Assembly (NCBI GenBank): GCA_025526935.1
Contig: JAHLKD010000058.1
Location: forward strand, 62,001-126,000
Source of the DNA: Cladochytrium replicatum
Taxonomy: Eukaryota; Chytridiomycota; Chytridiomycetes; Cladochytriales; Cladochytriaceae
Reading direction: 5' to 3'
DNA length: 64,000 bases
Part shown: positions 54,717-64,000 of the stretch, in pieces
How positions within the stretch are numbered: position 1 is the first letter of the stretch
Layout: every line of letters starts with the position of its first letter
Notes under the pieces: model-generated
Database searches by the model: none
Told to the model about the DNA's origin: nothing
What the model saw: the letters and a program-made list of their open reading frames with translations, nothing else
Program-made: the position numbers and the translations under genes

Positions 54717-55728
54717 TTTCTGAGGATTTGATTTGCTCTTTCGAGATTATACAGCCTAATCTAACGCCGAGAGTCTCGCTTTCTCGGAACCAAAGACGAG
54801 GGTCACCACCAATGTCACCGGTTGCAGCGTAGGTTTCATAGCTTTTACAGTGTAGAACTTTTTCTTTTAGTCTGATACATTTTCTAGCCTAGAGTCTTGA
54901 TGGTAGCTATCAATTTTTGTGCCCTAGAGAATCTGGTTTTGTTGCATATTGTCATGGATTATCTACGTTACCCCTCATTCTTTTTATCTTTTGGACTGCT
55001 TCAGCTGCCGGGCAGCAAATCCACTTCTATTTCCTCATTTATTTTTTTTCAACACAAAAACGCCAATTTTATAACTTAGCGAAACTGAATTGTTTGTGCT
55101 TCCGCTCAAAGCCTGCGGCAACTCTCTCAGACTTCGAACCGATTGTCCTAGACAGCATTCTGGTTCAAGTTGGCTACATCCCAACAAATTGCCGCTTCAC
55201 AAATGCATGCGAACGTTTCAGAACGCTTTGCTCGCCATGCATCAGTCTCCCCGCCCTCAACAGCCAACCCGATGCCGATCGCATGATACGATATGGGTCT
55301 CGCGGTACCCAGCACGATCTCGCTTTCCTAGATGCCTATCACTGCGCCGACATAGGTCTGCGCTGTATAACATTCTTGGTTTAACTCAGTTGGCCCGAAG
55401 TTGCCTGGCTGGGAGCCTTTATTCGCATCGCAGGATGGGCACGGTGACTCAAGCGCGGAGTATAAATTCCGCATATCTATCACGAGTGATAGCAGTCGTC
55501 TTGTTAGTACCAATCAATCCTTTCACGCTATCTTTCGGCATTCCTCCTTGTGCCTTTCCCGCTCGTGGACTGGTGCCATCAGAGGTCTCCATTGCAAGCC
55601 ACAGCTATGCGCTATTGATGACTTCAACACCAAAGGTAGGGATTGTTTCTCTTGGATTGGTTTCACCGATAGTTTCTTACAGGCTTCCTGTTGACGAGCA
55701 CTTTCTCTTTTTTTGTTCGCATTCATTG
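54717..55728. other. Intergenic, no gene seen
   Basis: Open frames run through this stretch into the WW-repeat protein, but their sequence is not repeat-like and has no motif. I take it as non-coding or as an unrecognised 5' exon. Confidence 0.5.
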
Positions 55729-57379
55729 ATGGGGTCGAGCTGCACCAGCAAACCTCACGAACACAATGCCATAGCAGTTCAACCTCGAATCCCGACCGAA
55801 ATAACCGAACGAATCCTCACCATCCTTGCGCGTGACCTCAACAACCCAAAGCATGCCTTTCGCATCGCTACTTCCTTCCATCTCCGCCACGTCCAGCGTA
55901 GCCTCGTACCCTTCAAAGATTGCCTCATCCCACCTTCAAAAGCAAACGATCTCGACCTCCTTGACCTCTACAAAGAATGGGCCGATATTGAAAAACCGAG
56001 TCCAGAAGAGCTGTGCAGACTTTCATCCGGTGCGATGAAGCATAGCTCCGAGAATAGCCGGATCGATCTTTTGGAGTGGTGGAAGAACTCTGGCTGGCCG
56101 CTCGAGTACGATCAGTCCGCCCTTGATTGGGGATGTTCCGTCGACGTGCTTGATTGGTGGGAAAATAGCGGGCTGGAGTTGAAGTGGTCGCATCAGCTGC
56201 TGGATCTCGCGAGTGCGCGCGGAAACGTGGATGTTTTGGAATGGTGGAGCAAAAGGGGTCTACCGTTAAGGTACTCAACTAGATCAATTGAAAACGCATC
56301 CAGTTCTGGTCATGTTGAGGTGCTGCAGTGGTGGAAATCGTCTGGTTTAAATATTTGGGGCTCCAAGCGTGAAGCTGAGGCGCTCGCAAAGAGCGCGATC
56401 CTAGGTGCATCCGCAAATGGACACGGGCAAGTTCTGGAATGGTGGAAGAGTAGCGGGCTTCTCAAATTCTGGGGCGAAAACGCGATGGCGCCGCCAGCTA
56501 CAGGGGTCATCCCCACATTTTGGAGTTGTGGAAGCAGAGCGGGTTGGATCTGAAATACACTACATCCGCCCTCGACTCCGTTGGCGCGCAGAACAAGAAT
56601 ATCAAGGGGCTTATCGAGGTCCTAGAGTGGTGGAAGAGCAGTCGATTGGAGCTTCGATACACCACGCTCGCTATGGACAAAGCTAGCATGTTCTGGTGCG
56701 TTCCCGTCCTTGATTGGTGGAAGGAAAGTGGCCTCCCACTTAAATGGACTTCGGAACCCATGGATCTCGCCAGTTATGTCGGATCAATAGAACTGCTTGG
56801 TTGGTGGAAAAACAGTGGATTGGAATTAAAGTACACCACAAATGCGATGGATGATGCCAGTTTATGCGGACATGTTGTCGTTCTAGACTGGTGGAAGAAT
56901 AGTGGATTGCCGCTTATTTGCACCACAAAGTCGATGGATCTCAAATACGAAGCTCAAAGACGTGTTTGGCTACCCCCTCTCAGGTTGAAGCTGTGAATCT
57001 GAACGAAGCATTGAAGAAAAAATCTGCGACCCTGGTTCTTAACTGGTGGAAGGCGAGTGGATTGATGCTGGTATGGACTACCGAGTCGATGGATTGGGCA
57101 AGCGCCCACGGACGCCTCGAGATTCTAGAATGGTGGAAGAAGAGTGGGTTGCAATTGAAATGGAGTTCAAGAGCAATGGACAATGCGGGCGCCAACGGAC
57201 TTGTTGAGGTATTGGAGTGGTGGAAACATAGTGGGCTCAAGTTGAAGGCCACACGCTCCTCGGTCATGAACACCAGGCCTGAGATTCGAAACTGGTGGTT
57301 TGACAGTGGTGTGCATTTGAGGGTAAATTGGCCATGGTTGCATGAATGGATTCGGAGCGGACCTGTGTTCGATGGATAG
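55729..57379 (+). CDS. WW-signature repeat protein (ankyrin-like), with frame breaks
   Basis: Starts MGSSCTSKPHEHNAIAVQPR at 55729. An F-box-like segment (RIPTEITERILTILARDL) precedes a solenoid of about twelve repeats of about 29 residues with consensus VLDWWKNSGLELKYTTNAMD then ASxxGHVE. Such proteins occur in large families in chytrids and oomycetes; the function is unknown and protein binding is likely by analogy with ankyrin repeats. The frame changes near 56485 (within ATGGCGCCGCC): the other frame continues SYRGHPHILELWKQSGLDLK with correct repeat phase, so one base seems missing. A second change occurs near 56945-56985, before LNEALKKKSATLVLNWWKAS. The end is WLHEWIRSGPVFDG. Either a recent pseudogene or sequence error. 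Confidence 0.75.
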
Positions 57380-58354
57380 GATCTAGCTCTTGGAATGATT
57401 GTGTGTCGGGTTGTGCCTATCCCTGTACTTATTTTGGTGGAGCAAAACAGACGATCCATCAGTTGTGAGGGAGAAAATTGAAAATGTGGAAGTTTTCCTT
57501 TTTGACAATTACAAAGGCAGTCCTTTGGTAGCCTGTCATTTGGCACTCCTTCGCTTGGCGGCGGTGCTGGCGCATCAGTCAGCGGCACACCAGCATATGG
57601 TGCACCTCGGGGACAAAGCAAAAGGTGTGAGACGTAACAATACATGAGACCTCGTCTACAAACAGCTTCGTTTCTCTTTAGAAAGGATAGGCGGAATTGC
57701 AGCACATGTTTCGCCAATGACAGGTTAGCCACATTGCGTGGTGCATCTGACTGCTCGACTACTGGACTACTCTGACCTTTGATATGATAGATAGATATGG
57801 TGTCCTTATCACAACGCGCGGGCTTCACACACAACAGGTTTTTAAAGGTGGCTTAAAACCTCAACGCAATTATCCGCGGCACATGCTCAGTGAAAAATCC
57901 AAGGCAGCGAAACTGTCGCGACTTTCCGCGATGATTCGCAACGCGACCATCAGCCTCCTAACCATGTTTTTGGATTTTCAATGATGTTTTTTCTTCCTGT
58001 CCAATTCCTTTTCTATTTTCCGTTTGACCTACTCGGACGATGCAGATTTTGCTCGCAGAAAAACTGCTGTATTTTTGTACAAATCCTCCAAAACCCATCC
58101 CCTACCGAATTTTGAGACTCGTAGGTAAACGAAACACTCGGCTATCTTCTAGCAAGAACAACGAGCGAATCGTTGAAGGGAGAAAAGGAAAGAATACCAA
58201 CGGGAAATCATAAGGGTCCAACAAGAAAAGAATTCAGGAATAAAAAAAGCGATCAAGCTCAGTGCCAAGCAACAAACACGCCAACCTCCAAAACTATCAT
58301 TCCTTTGGCTCAAAACAACGATGGAAGAGAAAAGAAAAACGCAACGTCAACTCT
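57380..58354. other. Intergenic, no gene seen
   Basis: Lies between the convergent ends of the WW-repeat gene and the small minus-strand gene. No motif was recognised. Confidence 0.5.
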
Positions 58355-58971
58355 TCACTGCTTAGAGAAAAAGTCGGAAATCTTGCGCTTTACACCCTGC
58401 TGTGTTCCGTTTGTTCCGTTGGCCAAAGGAGCAGAAGCAAGGGTGGCTTGTGTGGATTCCCTGTCAGCTCGAATGTCGCTTGCGTGATTTCCATTGTCGA
58501 TCAGCGTGTTCGAAGGTGAAAAGAAGATGGGAATAGAAGCGCCAGTTGACTGTTGATCGTCTGCAATGCTATCGACGTTGCGCGTGGGTTCATTGAGCCA
58601 TGCCAGATGAGCAGAAGAGCGTGCAGGAGCAGCGGGCGGGGCCGCTGCAGAGGGGACATCGGAGATGATCTTCTTGGTTCTGTACCCGAGTGTGACAGCT
58701 ATTTTGTAAAGGTCATCATCTGGATACTACTCAAACAAATGTTGCTCTTACCTTTTCGAACGCGTAGAGGGTGCCTGGTACAAAAGAAGAAGCAAATCTT
58801 TATGTGATAGAAGGAGGAAAGCTTGGCAACCACTTACTGCGTCAACAGCGATTGGACGTTCTGGGCGAGAGCAGGACGTTCCGAGAAGTCTGGTTGAGCT
58901 ACGATTGCAGCGTCATCGATATCATTGAGCTCGGTGCGGGCACGCTTGACGTTAGCGACTTCAGCGGTCAT
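58355..58971 (-). CDS. Small protein with C-terminal PIP-box-like motif
   Basis: Start MTAEVANVKRARTELNDIDD at 58971, then AAIVAQPDFSERPALAQNVQ. A short middle exon reads GTLYAFEK, and the last exon YPDDDLYKIAVTLGYRTKKI then ISDVPSAAAPPAAPARSSAH. The C-terminus is GTQQGVKRKISDFFSKQ, stop 58355-58357. KRKISDFF matches the PCNA-binding PIP-box pattern QxxIxxFF with Lys for Gln and basic flanks, so a link to DNA replication or repair is possible but inferred. Exon joins are not fully settled: joining FEK to YPDDD in frame would need an intron of only about 25 nt, and the first junction is out by one base on my reading. Confidence 0.55.
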
Positions 58972-59338
58972 TTTAGCAGATCAGAAGAACCAACGAACAG
59001 ATCTGAGAGAGAGACAAGATGTTGAACATGTGCGGGAGGTTGTGGCAAGTTCACACGGATGGAAACTTACTTGAAGGAAGGAATCCTGTGACCGAAAGCA
59101 CGGAATTGGGGGACTGTGAATGGGTCGGGAGGGAGGGTGGGCCCAGATTAAGCTATTGTCTGGGCTGGGTGGGGTGCGCACACTGCCTAATCGGGACAAA
59201 TGAAATGCACGGATCTAAGTGACCGAGGCTACTGTGCTTTATTTTCCGTTTCTTCTTCGGACAGGCCATGCTCTGAGCAGACAGTACCTCTGACAACAGC
59301 CATACTCCTCTCCAAAAAAAGTACAGCTTTGTCGCACT

Positions 59339-60225
<887 letters not shown>

Positions 60226-60570
60226 GTATTAGATCTTTCAATGGAGCAAAGTAAGAGACCAAAGGTGACACCAGCAACAGTTCAACTGGGGACAGTGCAA
60301 AAGAGCAATATTTTCATCAGCATCCCATCTGCCCCGAATCGTCGCATCCCTGGCAAAATATCTCCCGCAGAGATCGTTCCAGTGTTCTTTTTTCCACCAA
60401 TGCATCGCTCCCTCCCTCCCAGTCCCACTCACCAATGTATGTATGTTTATTGGGTGTTGTCCCAGCCACCTGGTGCCTCGGACCAACGCGGGAAGAAAAA
60501 CCAGATCGTGCCATTGTCGCGTTCGAATCAGACATGCTCAGGTACCTCTGGGACGAACTCTGTGCTGTGT
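60226..60570. other. Divergent promoter of adenylate kinase and EF-Tu
   Basis: About 350 bases between oppositely oriented starts. No other feature was seen. Confidence 0.5.
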
Positions 60571-62521
60571 ATGCCCCCATTTCAACGCCGAATATTTTGC
60601 TATATAGTGCCATCGCTACACATTCCCTTCGGCCTCGCTCCATCACACGTGTCGCTGCAGGTTTGCAAACATTCCGGACAAAATGTAAACTTCCATTAAC
60701 AAGTAGGCTCCTGTTCATTAGGTGGAGCATTTTCTGCTCAAGTTGCCGCATCCAAATCGCTCCACTCGGTAAGTGCTTGTATGACTCATTGCGTCCCGAT
60801 TGTTCCGACGTTCTCACATCATCCTTGAATGGCTTTCACTAGGTCGCACGTCAGATCCCATCTCAGATTTCTGCACGAGCTCTTCCTACCCGTGCATGCC
60901 GTGCGTCGCCGCAATGCACACTCCCAACGTCGCGATCAGGTATTCCGAGTCTTTCCCAATTTCGAGATCCTTTCACTAATTTACATTCTGTCCAGCGATG
61001 CCATTGCGGTTCATGTCTTCCTTCCAACGCAACAAACCACACGTAAACGTCGGCACGATCGGGCACGTCGATCACGGGAAAACCACCCTCACAGCCGCCA
61101 TCACAAAAGGTGATTGTTTCTCACCAAGGATGTTCAACATAGTTGTCTGATTGGTTTGAATCAGTGCTGGCCACGAAGAACGGAGGAGAGTTTAGAGATT
61201 ACGCGTCGATCGATAAGGCACCCGAAGAACGTGCCCGTGGTATCACCATCTCGTCCACTCACGTCGAATACGAAACGGATCAGCGCCACTACGCCCACGT
61301 CGACTGCCCAGGTCACGCTGATTACATTAAGAACATGATCACTGGTGCTGCTCAGATGGTAGAAGTCCTCCAGCTATAACTGTGCGTTTTTTGCTGACTA
61401 TCTTTGCAAAGGACGGTGCAATTATTGTTGTATCGGCGACCGATGGACAAATGCCGCAGACTCGGGAGCACTTGCTCCTCGCGAAGCAAGTCGGTGTCTC
61501 CGAGCTCGTTGTCTTTGTGAACAAGGTCGACGCCGTCGACGACAAAGAGATGTTGGAACTTGTATGCTGGACTGATACTGCGCATTTCAACTTGTTTGAC
61601 AAGATTGTAAAATGTTTTTCAGGTCGAAATGGAGATGCGTGATCTTTTGACTGAGTACGGATTCCCTGGCGAGGACACACCGATCGTCAAAGGTTCCGCT
61701 CTGTGCGCGCTCGAGGGTCGTGAGCCCGAGATCGGCGAGAAGGCTATCCTTGCGCTCATGGACGCCGTCGACAAATGGATCCCCACCCCCCAGCGCGACC
61801 TCGACAAACCCTTCCTGATGCCCATCGAGGACGTCTTCTCGATCGCAGGTCGCGGTACTGTCTCCACCGGTCGCGTAGAGCGCGGCGTGATCACAAAAGG
61901 TGCCGAAGTCGAGATTGTTGGGTTTGGGCAGACCGTTAAGACCACCGTCACCGGTGTCGAGATGTTCCACAAGGGTACCCAGAGACAAGATCTTCCGCTT
62001 TAAGAATGGGAATACTGAATCTGATTTTGATTAGAATTGGACCGTGCGGAAGCCGGCGACAACGCGGGTCTCCTCCTGCGCGGTCTCAAACGCGAACAAC
62101 TCCGTCGCGGGCAGGTCATCGCCATCCCGGGCACGATCAAACCCCACAAGCGCTTCATGACACAGATGTACATCCTCACCAAGGAGGAAGGGGGTCGGCA
62201 CACGGGCTTTGTGGAGAACTACAAGCCGCAAATGTACGCTCGCACCATGGACATTACGTGCACGCTGCTGTGGCCTGACACGCCCGATGGGAACAAGGCC
62301 CGCGAGGAGGGACGGATGATCATCCCGGGTGACAACCTCGAGATGGTGCTTGAGACGGCATTGCCGGTTGCTATTGATGAGGGATTGAGGTTTACTGTGC
62401 GCGAAGGTGGAAGGACTGTTGGAACTGGTAGGTTTCATTAGTGTACATTCTTTGTTAGAGGTACTTGAGGTCTAATGCTTACGATTTTCATTTAGGGGTT
62501 GTCACCAAGACGCTGGAGTAA
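60571..62521 (+). CDS. TUF1: Mitochondrial translation elongation factor Tu
   Basis: GTPase that delivers aminoacyl-tRNA to mitochondrial ribosomes. The N-terminal exons encode a basic, Ser/Ala-rich presequence ([20 protein letters not shown], then [12 protein letters not shown]). The mature part begins [20 protein letters not shown] (G1), then [14 protein letters not shown] (G2), [20 protein letters not shown] (G3), an intron, and [32 protein letters not shown] is the G4 NKxD motif. Domains 2 and 3 are complete ([55 protein letters not shown]). After the last intron the end is GVVTKTLE, stop 62519-62521. The start at 60571 ([20 protein letters not shown]) is tentative because the presequence exons are short. 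Confidence 0.93.
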
Positions 62522-62840
62522 AGACATTAGAGACTCTTTCGCATTCGACTTTTTTGGCGGTACTCCCGCTCGGTAGCTGTTTATTGGTGCTCCATCCACC
62601 ATGCTTCCGACAAGACGCAAATACATTACCTTATTGAAAGAAAACGAACTAACCAGTCCTGTTCTCCGGGAGACAAAAAAGCTGACCAGTCCTTTCTCCT
62701 GCATGCCTTGCCATTTTTCCATATCCGAATTATCCTGTTGGCAGTGTGCATTATGCATTTTATTCCTTTTGATGTCCACGCATACGAAAAATTATTCTGC
62801 CTCTTCTTTGGTCATAAAAACTGTGTTCTTCTCTGACCTA
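62522..62840. other. Intergenic between convergent EF-Tu and TACO1 genes
   Basis: About 320 bases shared as 3' flank. No gene seen. Confidence 0.5.
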
Positions 62841-63860
62841 TTAGTCTTTGATGGTCAGTTGGACCCATCTTGCGTTGTGATGTACTGCGACGACGTCTTC
62901 TAGATCTTCCAGCTCTCGTATGACGTTGCTGAGCGCCTTTCCCTCCAATTCAGTAGCAAACTCTGCGATCAGTGTGTGATGTTCCTTCTGTGTTACTTCC
63001 AGTTCTTCAACCGAGCCGCTGTCTTCCATCTCGTTGACCAATACAGGTACCTTATCCTGGTCAGTCAAGTACACTTTCGACATTTCCCGCACTTTAAACC
63101 CCATCTCCTCGATCCCCGCCTTCACTTTCGCCATATCTTCAAACTCGCAAAAAACTTCCGCGGTCGGCACCTCCTCCCCATTCTCGTCTCTCGCAAACCC
63201 TTCCGCACCAAGATCCTCGACCCCATCCACCGAAACCACCCTCAGATAATCCCAATCCGCATGCCCACCCACCTTCTCCGCCTCCGAAAACACAAGCTTC
63301 CCCCTCCTCTTGAACAAATACGCCGATTTGCCTGCGAGCCCCGGACACCCCTCCCCGAATTTCGAAAACACCGTCCGCATATCCCCGATCGTTCTGTTCC
63401 TGTTCGCGCTCATCGCCTCGATTAGCATCCCGACGCGTCCAGGCCCGATCGCCTCGTACACAACCTCGACGGAGTTTCCCTCCGCGTCGTTGTCCTTCCC
63501 GCTCCCCTTGGCGATAGCTTTCTCCATCGTTACTTTGGGCATCTGGTTCTGCTTCGCGAGGGCGAGGGCCGCGGCGAGGTATAGGTTGCTTCGGGGGTCG
63601 GAGCCATCCCCACTTGAGCGGATGGCGGCGATGATTTGCTTGCTTATGCGGGCGAAGAGTCGGCCACGTTCAGCGTCGGTTGCCCCTGCAAACGAGATTC
63701 TTTAGTGTGCGTGGGTTGAAATGTGTAACCAAATACCTTTGTCCCGCTTTATTTTGCTCCACTTGTTGTGTCCTGCATTGCGGATCTGGTTGACCCCCCG
63801 AGCGAGGAGTGTCAGCGATTTTGTTTGTGCGGCTCGATGGACAATTTCCCGGAGGATCAT
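62841..63860 (-). CDS. TACO1/YebC-family mitochondrial translation factor
   Basis: YebC/TACO1 proteins help mitochondrial or bacterial ribosomes translate difficult stretches; human TACO1 supports COX1 synthesis. Start MILREIVHRAAQTKSLTLLA at 63860 is a basic presequence. The family signature AGHNKWSKIKRDK is followed by an intron and GATDAERGRLFARISKQIIA then AIRSSGDGSDPRSNLYLAAA. The core reads MPKVTMEKAIAKGSG, VVYEAIGPGRVGMLIEAMSA, NRNRTIGDMRTVFSKF and ends ELEDLEDVVAVHHNARWVQL then TIKD. The length of about 320 residues suits a mitochondrial form. The gene is convergent with mitochondrial EF-Tu. Confidence 0.9.
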
Positions 63861-64000
63861 CGTGTGGCGGAGTGGGAAAACCAGAACACAATGTTCGGAA
63901 AAACTGCTCTAAATGGGGGCCGATAAATTGAGTTCTTGACTTTCCAGTCCTCGTAGATGCAGAATTCAGTTCGATCTTCTTGGCTCTTTCCTCGCTTATT
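63861..64000. other. Window edge, nothing recognised
   Basis: Upstream DNA of the TACO1-like gene. It is too short to judge. Confidence 0.3.

Noticed and set aside
55090-55728. Long N-terminal extension of the WW-repeat frame
   Set aside because: The sequence has no repeat or domain pattern and a well-placed ATG follows at 55729.
60317-60817. Minus-strand 166-codon frame upstream of EF-Tu
   Set aside because: No motif was found, and it overlaps the divergent promoter and the EF-Tu presequence exons on the other strand.

Overview
The window reads as nuclear DNA of a fungus, most likely a zoosporic (chytrid-type) one. Genes lie on both strands and carry many short introns (mostly about 50-70 nt, GT-AG). 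The gene set is fungal: a Cdh1-type APC/C activator, SAP30, a PDK1-type kinase, long-chain acyl-CoA synthetase, full-length ABCC transporters, 14-TM MFS transporters, an MpaB-type oxygenase, and nuclear genes for mitochondrial EF-Tu and a TACO1/YebC factor. The chytrid assignment is an inference from the WW-type repeat protein and the Crinkler-header/TIR/NACHT protein. I saw no reverse transcriptase, transposase or CRISPR signal.

Layout: (1) 0.4-4.2 kb, a large STAND/NLR-like gene (beta-grasp header, TIR, NACHT, WD40), with frame breaks in its N-terminal part. (2) 5.2-8.9 kb, a CorA-type Mg2+ transporter on the minus strand, its truncated copy, and a relic of a WW-repeat gene. (3) 9.4-13.5 kb, an MpaB/DUF2236 oxygenase with a broken upstream paralogue and a perfect 463-bp tandem duplication of its last exon. 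(4) 13.7-16.2 kb, a frame-broken RasGEF. (5) 16.2-22.2 kb, PDK1 kinase and acyl-CoA synthetase. (6) 22.7-25 kb, a poorly preserved stretch with a small secreted ORF and a PAP2-like relic. (7) 25.3-28.3 kb, an FAD monooxygenase and SAP30. (8) 28.9-33.9 kb, two tandem MFS transporters. (9) 34.7-36.9 kb, a small proline-rich protein and gene-poor DNA holding a 78-bp 18S rRNA fragment. (10) 37-39 kb, Cdh1. (11) 39.3-51.7 kb, two tandem ABCC transporters and then a small membrane protein. (12) 53-57.4 kb, a PP1/PPZ-type phosphatase and a WW-repeat protein. (13) 58.3-63.9 kb, a small PIP-box-like protein, adenylate kinase, mitochondrial EF-Tu and TACO1.

Two themes stand out. Local tandem duplication is frequent (CorA, MpaB, MFS, ABCC), and the copies range from intact to decayed. 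Several recognisable genes have apparent single-base frame breaks (NLR, RasGEF, FAD monooxygenase, WW-repeat protein). These may be real decay or residual sequence error. The most unusual gene is the TIR-NACHT-WD40 protein: its TIR keeps the glutamate expected for NAD cleavage and its WD repeats are nearly identical in DNA. This is the pattern of a fungal self/non-self or antiviral receptor.
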